Of a stretch of 64,000 bases of DNA, positions 13,209 through 53,145 are shown one piece after another (positions within the stretch are counted from its first letter, which is position 1; the number at the start of each line of letters is the position of its first letter). The stretch lies in NCBI GenBank assembly GCA_013433145.1, contig CM024179.1, forward strand, positions 7,289,300-7,353,299. Direction: 5' to 3'. Source of the DNA: Ascaris suum (lineage: Eukaryota; Nematoda; Chromadorea; Rhabditida; Ascarididae). The position numbers and the translations under genes are program-made. The notes beneath the pieces are model-generated. The model saw only the letters and a program-made list of their open reading frames with translations, did not search any database and had not been told where the DNA came from.

Positions 13209-14778
13209 CTACAAACAACAAGGTGGGAATTTATTTATATGGGCTTGAGGAATATGCACATCAGAGCTGACTAGCTCTAAAGCTATCCCGGCATTTGCAG
13301 CTTGTGCTATTCGAAACTCCAATGAACGGACCTGGAATTAAAGACTATGGTTATGCGGGCTATGAAAAAAACCGATCGGAATTTGTGTTATATACTGGAT
13401 GTTGGGTTATTGGATCATTGAAAGGCTTATTATTGGTTAGGTAAGGTTACGGTAAGGAGAGAAAAATGTGAGGGGAGGTTATATTATGAGGAATACTTTC
13501 ACTTCCTCGTTTGTTAAATGTAGCAATTGAAATCGATAAGGCCTAAGAATGAGTGAAACAGACATCGATGAAACACATCGATCATTACGAATATTGAACT
13601 AATGTGATCCCCCCCCCCCCCTCCTCCTCCCAACATCAAGCACTTGCCCTGCGATTGCGGAGACTCGTCAAGGCTTTTCTACTTGCAACAAAAACTGCCA
13701 AAAGCGCCAATCTGATCTGGAGAGAACTTGGCACAGACTTTCTATCGCATTTTTTAAAAGTAGGCCTCACTCTTAGAAATGTTGCATCCGCCTCTAAGCT
13801 TTTGTAAGTGAAGCGCTTCCAGGCTCGAATATTTTGACCTCCCTTCACTTACCGAGAAAGAGGTTTGGGATCAAGGTTCTTGACCTTTTGAAAGTGACAA
13901 TTTCTCCGTCTACATAAATGGAGACTCCCGCTGACGAAATATGACGGCGATCTGAAACTTTTGAGAAAATAAATAACCCCATAATAAAGGGCAAAAAATT
14001 CATGATTTTTCTGAAGCATTAATTTAAGCACTTTCAGGCTCAAAGTTCCCCACTGGGTAAGTTTGTTGACGATCTAAGCATTTCCAAGGGGCAAATGTTT
14101 GTTTATAATACATAAAACCTTTTCGAGGAAAAAATTCCATTGTGAAAAAAATTTAACAACAACGCAAACAAAAGCGAAGCGTAGCTTAACATAAGCGGGG
14201 GGGGGGGGGAGGGAGGGGAGGGAGGAAGGGATTGATAAGAACTTATCGTAAATGAGAAGAAAGAAAAAAGTGCAGCGGGTATTGAACAAAAAAAAAAAAT
14301 CTACGAAGTAGGCTAGTTGGTCCCTTCTAGTGATACACCGAAAGTTTCAGAAAAACGAAAAATTGTGGCCATTCTAAGAAACTTAATGATTCGATTTTAA
14401 TCGTCGAATTCTCTAACACGAAAATAATCAATAAAACCTCATATATACCATTAAACTAAAAGCAGAGCAAATTTCATGTTTCAATACATCCAACTAAATA
14501 AAACAAACGCTACTTATAAACGCATAACCATATTTTTTTCTTCTTTTGAAAGGAATTTGAAAGCGCCATCAAAAACAATCGTTGCGAGACGATCCCGAAG
14601 CCATTTTCTAGCAAATGGCGGTTAAAAAATTACGATTGATCGTTGAGACCTCAGTTCGCCTCATACGTACTTAATTGTCAAGTATGACCATAGCACCTCC
14701 ATCTTGATTAGGGAGTACCTCAGAGGAGGTGTCTGCAGTGCCTCGGGGCAAATTGAACAGCAACTTGAACATGCTCAT
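13209..14778 (-). CDS. tentative two-exon small protein upstream of RanGAP
   Basis: I do not recognise this. Exon 1 (14719-14778) begins ATG and reads MSMFKLLFNLPRGTADTSSE, ending at a GTACTC donor in phase 0. Exon 2 (13209-13331) follows a TTCCAG acceptor, starts VRSLEFRIAQAANAG in phase 0 and ends with TAG, giving 60 aa. The text is protein-like (amphipathic, charged) and the phases agree, but there is no homology I can name. An alternative is that exon 2 splices through a 41-nt intron into the open frame before the RanGAP ATG, which would make these N-terminal RanGAP exons. Another protein-like minus ORF (14780-14955, starting MATFDPPDDLCRCL) lies just upstream but does not join in frame. 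Confidence 0.3.
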
Positions 14779-17421
14779 GTTACAGTGCATAATGAGGTGA
14801 ATGCTTAGCTCCATTACAAGATCGGGGTGGGGCAACTATCCTGCCGTTATAAATTGCACCATCGGATTTCATGAACATATCCGTTGTGGTCGGTGGATTA
14901 AAACTATCCGACAGACAACGACATAAATCATCAGGTGGATCAAACGTCGCCATTGAGTGCTTTTCGTACAAATTTGTAGAACAACGCTTAAAAAAGAGTG
15001 CAATGTGAAATGAAATAGCTACAGTGGACAAAGGAATAGAATGATAGCTTGTTTCAGAAGTAAATGCACTCAGTTCCTTTTAGATATAAAGATGTATACT
15101 TACAAATAAAACAAGTCAACAGTACAGCCTTCATGTACTTATATCAAAGAGAAAGCTCGGAGCAATAATGAATGACTCCGGAGTCGAACTCCACCATAGG
15201 TTTACTTTCATATTTCATTGTGGAACGAAAGTTTAATATGTGTGCAAGTGAATGACACCGCTCTGAATAAATTTTTTCCCAACTAAATGACCTCAATCCG
15301 GAGTCGCCAATTAACGGTTGGAAGTGAGAATATTTTCATATGCGACGTAAAATAAATAACCACTATGCTGAATTCAAAGTCAATACGAAACTATTTACAA
15401 ATTACAGTACTAACAATAAGTAAAGATTTTTTGCTTATTTGGTTATGTCTCAATAGTTCCCATGGGAATTTTTTTTTTTGCCCATGAAGGGAATATTTTT
15501 GACGACATTTATAGTACAGTTGAAGTGATCATACGCTTCTTTCCGTCATCGTACTATTTGTGATTGAGGAATATTACATTGCAGTTGCGTTGCTATATTG
15601 CAATTGTGTAGCAAAATAATATTGCAATTGCTTGAAATTTTCGCATTGCACTTGCTCACTTTATATTTTAATCGTAATTAGTCACCTCATGTGATTGCCC
15701 GAAAGAGTAGGTGGAAGGGGAGTCGGGAGGAGGGGGCGGGAGGAGTTGGGGAGGATTTGCGGATATGAAACCTCAATACCGAGGCAGGCTGTAACCCGTT
15801 CGATGCATCAGAATGTATAATCTTTGCAAATGTGCATGCATTTAGAAGAGTGAGAAACATAAGAAAAAGGTTACAAGAACGGTGTGAATGCGTTTCTTCG
15901 ATGAGAAACACTCCACTCCTCTCATATGGCTAAAATTTGATTGAGTCAAGTTCATCAGAAGCTGTAAGCATGCAAAAGTTACTGCACAAAATTAATAAAA
16001 AAGTGCCGCAACACTTGCGCCGGAGACATTTGCGCCAAAACTTACCTAGAGTGGAAAAAAACATAGCAATGCACTTTTTATGTGAATCTCGCATTACGTT
16101 GTTCAATCATTGTTTTACACTATGACCTTTAGTGACAGATGAGCTGATACGATATGTGCACATTGATAATAAATGAACCGACATTGTAATTTGACAAGAA
16201 ATAATGAAACATGCGTAGTACCCCGTTCACATCTCACTTAAATCAACCAAAATGCCTCCCTATCAAAAGATTCATTTCTTCGATGCAATCGACTAAAAGT
16301 TGGCAAACAAGCCGATTGCAAGATATATGCAAATTTTTGAATGTTTGATCTAGAAGTTGATTTAATCAACATGCAAGGTTGATATAGAGTTGAAATTAGG
16401 TGCTGAATATACTTTAGTAGTTCTGAAACTGAAACTACCGAGGAACCGGAAGCATATACATATGTAAGGAACACAAATCTTTCATAGAGTTTCCACTGCA
16501 TTTGTAAATTTTACGAAGTCAGGGCATAGCGTTATAATGTCTCTATCGCTGCGATTTTATGTGTCATGACAAGACACCTATTTGATGCTGTAACCTTCGA
16601 CGCAATGAATTCAATTTTCCATGCATAAATTTAAGCATTTTTGCCGCACTATTGCAACTGCAATTATCGCATAGTGCAATCGCAATTGCAACTGTCGATC
16701 GATTGCAAGTATCGCATGGTTTAATTGCAGTTGTTGCATTGTGCACTTATCATATGATCGTATTGCAACTGTTGTATTGTACAATTACAATTGCCGCAAA
16801 AAGCATCGATGATGCACAATGATGGCAATGTGCAGCGCAGCAACACATATAAATCGATGTGTGACGTGCGACTAGCTGAGTGAAAAGAGCAACAAAAGTA
16901 TAGCTGCAGAGTTGTGATGCGCCGCAAACGCATTTTGATGCATTGCGCTTACAGCGACTCGGCTATAGGTGTGCTTACGCTTCTTTTATTCTCAAGTTTG
17001 CATTTAATGCCTGCCCTTTATCGTAATTTAACGCATAAAACTTTTGCATTCCCACTGCTTGTGATATAAGTTGTTTGTTTGCTTCACTTTGTTTACTTCA
17101 GGAAGTGCATTTTTTACGTAATCACGCAAATTTCTGTCTCAACTTCACCTGGTCAAATATACTTTCACGAGAAAAAGTGAGCAGGAAGGAATGAAAGAGT
17201 GGTGGCCACAAAGGAGAAGGACGCAGGAGAGTGGTTATGGCTGGTAAGAGATGATCATGAGAAATAGAGTGATGGGGTGGAAGAAGATAAATGTGACTGT
17301 TCTGTTGGAGGTTGGGGGGGGGGGGGGGGGAAGGTAGAAGAGGCATATGTGACGAGGTAATTTGACGCGACGTCTTACCGTCGAAATAATCCCATCAAAT
17401 AAGATAAAGAATTTGTTGCAT
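14779..17421. other. intergenic region between RanGAP and the MADF gene
   Basis: Apart from the open minus-strand stretch 14780-14955, I see no supported exon. It holds two clusters of TTGCAATTG-like palindromes (15577-15655 and 16650-16798) and a 17-nt G run at 17314-17330. It probably contains the promoter of the plus-strand MADF gene. Confidence 0.5.
16650..16798. repeat. cluster of degenerate TTGCAATTGC motifs
   Basis: About ten near-copies of ATTGCAACTG / TTGCAATTG lie within 150 bp, some self-complementary and in both orientations. A smaller cluster with the same motif is at 15577-15655. This is either an old degenerate tandem repeat or a homotypic cluster of protein-binding sites upstream of the MADF gene. 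Confidence 0.5.
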
Positions 17422-19631
17422 ATGTCGAGCGTCGTCTGGACAGATGATCTACGCAAGTGTCTCATCGATGCATATCATTCACGACCACCATTATGGAATC
17501 ATTTCGATGCGTGCTATAAAAATTCCGCACTCACTACCGATCTTCGTAATGAGGTGGCAGCAATTTTAAGTGCAAAAGCATGCGTGCAAATTTCAGGTAT
17601 GTTTGTTCTTTTATTTTTTATTAAATTGTTTGGAGACTAATAACTTCGCTCGTTTGTTTTTCATTATTCATTCTTGTAAATTTGCATATGCAAAGCACAT
17701 CCTGTCGATGTCATGCTTGGGCATGTTTGTCTGCATTTGTGTCTGTCTGTTGGATAGACCCAACTTGAGAAGCACCAAATTCGTGAAATTTAGCGGGTAC
17801 TAAAATTTGCATAAAGATTTAAGTGCGTTTCACAATTGGCTGGATTGCATTTTTCATCACCGTCGTTCAAATGGACGAATCTACTGTTAAAAAAGTTTAT
17901 ATGAGCGGTCAGTTCAATTAAAATATGAACACATTACCACGCAAACCATATTAATTGTCGGCAAATTTTAAAACTAGTCCGACTGAAATAGAAAAGCGCA
18001 TATTGCGCCAGAAGAGCGCACAGGCGCGCTTTTTTAATAGCCTAGTGGATAATATTCGCAATTTCTTTAAGCATTGGCGATGTGTTTTTTATACATTCAT
18101 TTAATATTTTATATTTCAAGAAAAAAACTTTGCTCATTAAATTCGAAAATTTCATCGATTCAGGTGATGAAGTAGCGAAACAATGGAAATCGCTCAAAGA
18201 TCAATACCTACGATTTCTTGGTAAGGTGAACCGCTTCAGTGTTGGCCTCGAACGGAAATTACCGAAATTTAAATTTTCACGACGACTACAATTCTTCATG
18301 CCACCTCGAGCAGCTATGTTCTCTCAGTATGTCTCTTTCTTTCTTCTTCATTAATTAAACGCCTAAACGTGGGCAATAAAGATCGTTCATTAGATGTGTT
18401 TTCTGATGTCAGACTTTGAGTGTTAATGATTATAACCGATATATCTGCTCACAGAAAAATTCACTCACAGACTATTGGCATCTAAGACTATTGGCATTTA
18501 CGGTCGTAACTGTAAGTTTTGCCGAGGATCATATTCCACTTTGAGGTAACCTTTTCCCACTTAGTCGATCAGCCATTCTAAACAACAATAATCACCTTGA
18601 TATGTGCAGCTCGTATATCTTCAGGTTGGCGAATGCAAATTGGGAGGTGGAAAACCCACCGTCGTTATCAGCACGCGAAATAAAAAATGAAATAAACGGT
18701 GAGGTTACGGAACCGATAGAAATAGCAATTACGTCACCTTCGTCGTCTTCTCAAAAGAGAAAAAATACCGAGCAAGAATTGGAGCGATCAGAGAGAGCAC
18801 TCGAAATAACCGCAAACGGTGATGTTGTACAACGAACAACCGAAAGAGAGAGAGACGTATACGATAGCCTTGGTTAGTCGTTCTTCATATCTTTGCCCCT
18901 TTGTTTTGCTAACTAATTGAGATGAAATGAATAAAACACCACTTTGAGATTTGTAATATAATAAAAACAAGTGGGATTTTTCAAAGCGTTATTGCGCTCT
19001 GCTTTGTTCCGGTTTTTTGCATGACTTGGATTTTCAGTTTTGATCGCGTCAGGTACCCTTATCAGCGTCAGGTAACTAGGTAGCATTATCCCATCTCAGG
19101 TTACCGCCCCAGCAGTTGTGCTGTATTTTCCAAGTTGATAAGCGTTCCTTAACGCGCTTGTCAACCTGTTGCTGTTTAATGATTTAAAATGACGAAAGTT
19201 GCAGTTAAAGAAGCTTCCAGGTCAAAGAAGATATTATATCATTCCTTCTTTTAGAAAAGATTTGTCGACCACCTCTATATCTTGTCTATAGACTTAGGAA
19301 CAATTAAATAGCTCAGATAGATCCGTTCTGGATCGAGGACAGCCGAGGTTATTTTGTTTATTTGCACCAAACAGTACTTAAATTTTTACATACTTAAAAA
19401 TCCTTTAGTTAAATACATAAAGGTTATAAATAAGTCTTACATAGATTAATTCACTTATTTTTCACTTAAATAAGCGATTATTGTAATAATATAAATGAAG
19501 TTTTTCAAGGGGAGACGTTGGCCGACAGTCTTCGAACAACGTACGAATGCAGTCCATTGGAGGGTATTGAATATAAATGTGAAATACTCGAATTGATCAC
19601 TAAATATGAGAGGAAGAAATTGCGCCTGTAA
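17422..19631 (+). CDS. MADF-BESS domain DNA-binding protein
   Basis: Probable sequence-specific DNA-binding regulator of the Adf-1/MADF family. Four exons, 17422-17596, 18164-18326, 18625-18872 and 19510-19631, with GT-AG junctions in phases 1, 2, 1, give 235 aa. The MADF domain is at about residues 10-95: LRKCLIDAYHSRPPLWN, then DACYKNS, LRNEVAAIL and, across the first intron, EVAKQWKSLKDQYLR. A Ser- and Glu-rich linker (ITSPSSSSQKRK) follows. The C-terminal ETLADSLRTTYECSP and EILELITKYERKK resemble a BESS protein-interaction motif. I chose the ATG at 17422 because the domain begins right after it; an in-frame ATG at 17362 would add 20 residues. The target genes cannot be told. Assignment to MADF is solid; BESS is probable. 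Confidence 0.82.
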
Positions 19632-21117
19632 TTTGCATAAGATTGATGATGCACCATGCTCAATGAGTGCCGATTCGTTTTTTTTTTCTTCATTTTCGGA
19701 AGACAGGGTGGGATACTATAACAACAAATAATATTGCATTTGTGTCGGGACTTTCCGCATATTTTAGAGGTTTGGATGAGTGACGATTTGTGAGGGAAAA
19801 TAAAATCGAAGCGGAGTTACAAAACTTTTTACAGCTATAAATTAAAAAAAAAGAAACTTTTGGAAGTTAAATGTTACGCTTCATTTGTTTCTAATGAAAT
19901 TTGAAAATAAAGTTTCTTGAAAGCCCAAATTATTTGTTGTTATGGCGCTTTTAGTGAACTCATTATTTTTAGGCCTTCGTTAACCTCGCTGATAGTATAA
20001 TTGCACAAATATTGTATTGTTCATTAAAGGTAAACATAATTTACAGCAAAATTCTTTGGAAGGTAACGGTGCATGTCCCCTTAACAGGTACCCCTCACTG
20101 TTTGAACATTCGGATGTGCTCAGTTTCCACATTTTAGCTGTATATGTAAGAAAATGGCCTAATTTATCTAATTTTCGAGCTTTTGCTCGATGACTCGACC
20201 TGTCGGAGGCGATTTCCTCAAGCAAAGACCCTCTGAATCATCAAAAATCCGGTGAATTCGGCGTCCAGTATGATAATGAAAGAAATAATTCGAAACGATT
20301 AACTCGATTTATCTTCTTCAGGCATTTTCAATAATAATTCTGTAAAGTTTTTTCGATGCAATAAAATAGCGGTTACATATTCCTATAGTTGATATTCTTT
20401 AATAACTCTTTCCTCGTTTTTGCTTTTTGAGGATCCTCTTCGCCTTGATATGTTTCATCTGAGAGCAGCTTATCTGTTCGATTTTTACAAGTCTTACGAG
20501 CTTCGATCTGAGGTTATTTGCACTCGGCCAACAGACCTATCCGACTTTTTGTCTATTTTTGAGGTCTTCGGGCAATTATTTGGGAAATCAATTTCGTGTT
20601 ATACGTTCGGCATCCTTGATTTTATGAGTTCCTTATGGCTTTTAATAATCAATATACTTTTCTCTGTATGGTATCTATTACAACACATCAACTTATTACT
20701 AAATTTTCCTAAAATTGTGCAAATAAATTGTAACCGATGAAACGTAAAACAGCATCAAATTGTTCGTTAATAAATACAAGTGTGTACGCTAACAACGAAG
20801 TTAAAACAAAAATTTTTAAATTATTAAACCCAAATTTCATTTCAAACCTAAATTTAATATCAGAATATAAAGTAATTCTATAACCGGCAATCAACGATCC
20901 CAAATATGCAAATAATATAACCATAAGATGAATAACAAAATCATATAACCAAAATCAAACGTTTATTACCATGAAAGCATTTACAGATTTCTAGATTTAT
21001 TTAAGTTTTGAGTACCACATTGCTCTGAATCTTCATAATCAAAAGATAAGGCAACATATGGAAAAGTTGAACTGAGCTAATTCGGTTGTTCTACTTTCAT
21101 CTGGAAAACGCGAATCA
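19632..21117. other. intergenic region between convergent MADF and kinesin genes
   Basis: It should hold the two 3' UTRs. A 106-codon plus-strand ORF at 20420-20740 is AT-rich and hydrophobic with no recognisable motif, so I do not call it a gene. No other structure is evident. Confidence 0.4.
19799..19804 (+). terminator. probable polyadenylation signal of the MADF gene
   Basis: AATAAA 168 nt after the TAA at 19629-19631; the first close match downstream in a suitable range. Confidence 0.4.
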
Positions 21118-49356
<28,239 letters not shown>

Positions 49357-49362
49357 GACGAC

Positions 49363-49376
49363 CTACGTGTCAGAAA
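49363..49376 (-). promoter_or_regulatory. possible leader trans-splice acceptor for kinesin
   Basis: TTTCTGACACGTAG on the minus strand ends 6 nt before the ATG at 49356, a usual distance for a nematode spliced-leader acceptor. The sequence evidence is short. Confidence 0.3.
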
Positions 49377-50153
49377 GCGAAGCTCGATGAGGCGTAATTA
49401 AGTTTCAAACGATTGCAGCACTCGGCACGAAGGATTCTGAAGGCAGCGAGTGCAGCGAAACGCTCGCCAGGCGTCAACTCAGCGTCGCCACTGTGCTCGC
49501 TGAACTAAACGATAGTTGTTCACATAACACTATAAAAAATCATTGATTTCCTATGAGCGTCTTTTTAGTGCGCGTCGATTTTAAGAGAACAGAAAATAAA
49601 TAAATTAATATGAACAGAACCACTGGAAATTAAACCTCAAAAATAGACAAAAAATAATATAATTACAAAAAGAAACTCGAAGGTTACATATGAAACAGAA
49701 TTACAAAGTGAATATCAAAAGCGGCACACTCCTTTCTAGTGGCGGTCTCTTAAAAGGCTTTGCAGTTAGACATGACGACGGTGTTCTTCACACTTTTCAA
49801 TGACATTTCATTATACACCAATCACACATTCAAATCAACAGCCATTCATAAAGAATCAAGGATTCACTTGATACGTGTGTCCAGTTTAAGATTTGGCAAA
49901 CATCCCTCCCTCGTGGTTCTGTGGGAAACACAGAAGTGAATCGTAGCAAGGAACGTCGGCTAGCAATGGTTTTCCCTGGATTTCACTGGAATGGGAATAG
50001 AAGGCGCTCGGCCACTGGTAGAAAACGCTCATTTCCTTTCAGTTGTTCACATTCAAGAAATATAACAAATGAAGCATGAATAAAGAAATTATATTGCAAA
50101 GGAAACATTCAGAAGGTTAGGTCCATTGCTTAATTTTCCAATTAAATCCTAGA

Positions 50154-50569
50154 TGTGGCAGGCAATGATCGCTTACAATCAGTTTCTAAGGTAGACCACT
50201 CGGCTACAAATCAAGTACGAATAGTGCGCGTTGCAAGCTAAGTCGAAGAAGGACAAGAGCACATAGACAGATCAAACGACTGTCTAACACGTGTCGTGAG
50301 ACTAGCCGGAGGCAGAATCGGGAGGATATAAAAGAGGCTGATGCGCTCATGTACTCATTCAAGCTGCGAGATTGTTCGTAAGGACGACTGGGCCTATATG
50401 TGGCCGTTGGAGTGATCGGTGACAGCGTGAAGCTCGCCTGTGCGCTCGTGCCAGCGATTCGACCTGTCCTAATGTCTCTTCTTGTTTATCACCTTATCGT
50501 ATAAGTATGATAAACTGTTCGCGCCTTATACCAGTGTTATCTCGCAATCTATTCAAGTGCACCTCGACA
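50154..50569 (+). mobile_element. possible solo LTR
   Basis: A block of about 416 bp, GC-richer than its surroundings, that begins TGTGGCAGGC and ends CACCTCGACA (TGT...ACA), with a TATAAAAG box at about 50327. This resembles a Bel/Pao-type LTR. I see no target-site duplication, internal genes or second copy in the window, so the call is weak. Confidence 0.3.
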
Positions 50570-50621
50570 GAGGGTGCAGATTCTCAAGCAGACCTGCACG
50601 ATTAGAAGAGGCCAAAGAGCC

Positions 50622-50966
50622 AAACTTTCCCGCTTCTTTAAATTAAATTATCAGAGCGTCTAGTAATTCAAAAAATCAGCTCACCTTACACAGTATCAGT
50701 ACCATCCCAAAAAACGTGCCACAATTACTATCGAAATGCATGAAACGCAATATGAAACAGTATTCTAATATTTGTTTAATAAACTCTCATAGTGGACATT
50801 TAAATATTTAAATTGCCGCCGAAATATTCAAAAGTGCCTCGCAATTATCGACGAAAATCAGAAAACTAAATGCATTATAAAATCCGAAATTTTCATGTGA
50901 TCAATCAGAAAAACTTTCCCACTTCTTTAAATTAAATTATCAGAGCGTCTAGTAATTCGAAAATCA
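50622..50966 (+). repeat. 56-bp direct repeat pair
   Basis: 50622-50678 and 50911-50966 are almost identical (AAACTTTCCCGCTTCTTTAA versus the same with A for G, continuing to CTAGTAATTC), spaced 289 bp apart. Confidence 0.85.
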
Positions 50967-51005
50967 ATTTTTTGCTTCAAAATAGTGAATTTATGATATC
51001 CTTAA

Positions 51006-51008
<3 letters not shown>

Positions 51009-51082
<74 letters not shown>
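51009..51082. repeat. (AT)n microsatellite
   Basis: 37 uninterrupted AT units in the intergenic region. Confidence 0.98.
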
Positions 51083-51084
<2 letters not shown>

Positions 51085-51599
51085 AATGGCAACGACACTC
51101 CCATCAGAACAGAAAAAAATCTCAACATTCTGCTTCTATTCATATGGCGATGAACAGAAAGAAACGAGTTCTTTAATTCGTCAATATTGGGCTGCTCCCC
51201 CCAAAAAAATTTTCGGCCTCTCTCTCTTTACCCTCCACTTTTCCAAGAATTTTTAGCAGATATTTTATGCGTACGAACTAACACTTACAAACTGCATATG
51301 AGCGGGTGGAGGATGGGGGGGGGGGTGGGGGGTATAGTATATTTCAATACTAAGGAATATGTACCGTATAATTCAAGATAACCTAGTTACTAGAAATATT
51401 TGCTGTGTATACAGTACACATCCCCCAATCTGTGACATTAAATAACTTCGACAGTAACCATTTACCCTTATATAAGCTAAAGCCTAACACCTGTGAATTA
51501 CTTGTACTTATTTCATCGCCAACATCCAAACATCTCTCAAGGATTCTAAAATCAAATTTCGAGAGCTGCTAATAAACCTCACTTCTGAGATAATCATTA

Positions 51600-51705
51600 T
51601 CGCCGATTCTATACTCCTCTATGAATTACCTGTTCCTACCTACAAATTACCTGATCCTCCCACCTGTGAGTTACCTGTTTCCACCTATGACCTATCTAGA
51701 ATGCC
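51600..51705. repeat. degenerate ATTACCTG(TT/AT)CC repeat
   Basis: Three or four loose copies of a unit of about 20 bp, such as GAATTACCTGTTCCTACCTA, with spacing of 20-25 bp. Confidence 0.5.
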
Positions 51706-53037
51706 AAATAACTCATAAAAAAATGTCAACTTGAATATGAAGATTAAAAAAGAATAAAATTTTTATAGGTAATTAAAAAAAAGAATTCCACCTCAAAAAT
51801 CGTCATACAACATTTTTCAATAAGGTGTGACGATGATAAAGTTCCTCTGCGTATCTATAAGATATGTGCACTTTCTTGATGAATATACACGGTGATTCAT
51901 CAAGTAACTAGGCAAATATTGTAACATAAGAAAGCTGATGCCTCTATTTGAATAGGGAAGCTTTTATCGCTTTTCATTTGCCGGCACTTGAGGTGAAGCA
52001 ATGAAATCTGGCACTATCACGCTGACATCGGTATGTATGTCTGTGTATGTGTGTCGGTGTGCCTGACACAGACACTAGTATATATAAGCATTATTCTTAC
52101 ACTCTGACATACTTAAATTGCTTTCAAAGAACTGATCAATTCCCCTCAAGTAAACTGCTGTCGTTTTACTTTTTATAGCCGATATCCTGAAAGAATATTT
52201 CATGCATTTGATTGCAATGATGAAATTTACTATTTAATTACTGCAATTGTAATTCACCGTAATATAAACTCTCGTTCGAGAGTCAATGGCAAAAGTTTGC
52301 ATGAAATTCGTTACATTAAATCATATGAATTAATAATCAAAAATAGAAATTTGCCGCATTCACGATTTCTTCTACGATTTAATTCGAGTTTCGCTATTGA
52401 ATGAGCAATAAAATAAATAAATAATGAGCAATAAGAAATATACAAAGACGGTGGAATCATTCATCCATCTTTGCCAATAAAAAATTTGTGCCTTAAAAAG
52501 TGCATAACGTGCTTTCACGAAAATGAAAATGATTCTAACATTGCCGTAAAAAAATCTCAGCAAAGAAATGACGAAGAACTCAATAAGAAAAAAGAGGAAA
52601 TTGCATCACTATTTGATTTTCTTATCACTGCAATTACGCTCCTCGGTTATCAACGAATCGTAAAACATGCGCATTAATAAATATTTTGATTTTTTTGTTT
52701 ACCAGTACAAAAAAGTTACACAAAGCGATCCTCCGCACCGGATACCCTCACCTTCTTCCCCTCCCCCCTCCCCCCCCCCTGCCACTTATCCTCCGTTGTT
52801 TCCCCACCATTTTAGCCAAAGGATGGTTGCATAGGACAGAGAGGATTTTGCTCCCACATGTCCCCTCATTAAATAAAAGCAATGTGCATATCAACTCTGA
52901 ATTTATAGTCCATAAAAACTGAAAAACACATCATCACTAATAAAAATAATGATTGATGATATATTCGGCTACGCAAGAGAGGCAAAACTCCACCTGAATG
53001 AAAGCGGAAGCGATAACGGCAACGTTTTCGGTGTTCA

Positions 53038-53145
53038 ATGCAATGGGCGTCGTTTTTGATGAGACTGGCTTCTGAACATCATAAGTATCTTTATATAATG
53101 GTCATAACAAAGGCTTTAAAATAAAATGCAATGGGCGTCGTTTTT
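53038..53145 (+). repeat. short direct repeat, 19 bp twice
   Basis: TGCAATGGGCGTCGTTTTT occurs at about 53038-53056 and again at about 53127-53145, nothing else between being similar. Confidence 0.6.

Noticed and set aside
20420..20740. 106-codon hydrophobic plus-strand ORF
   Set aside because: AT-rich, no start context, no motif and no splice partner; treated as chance.
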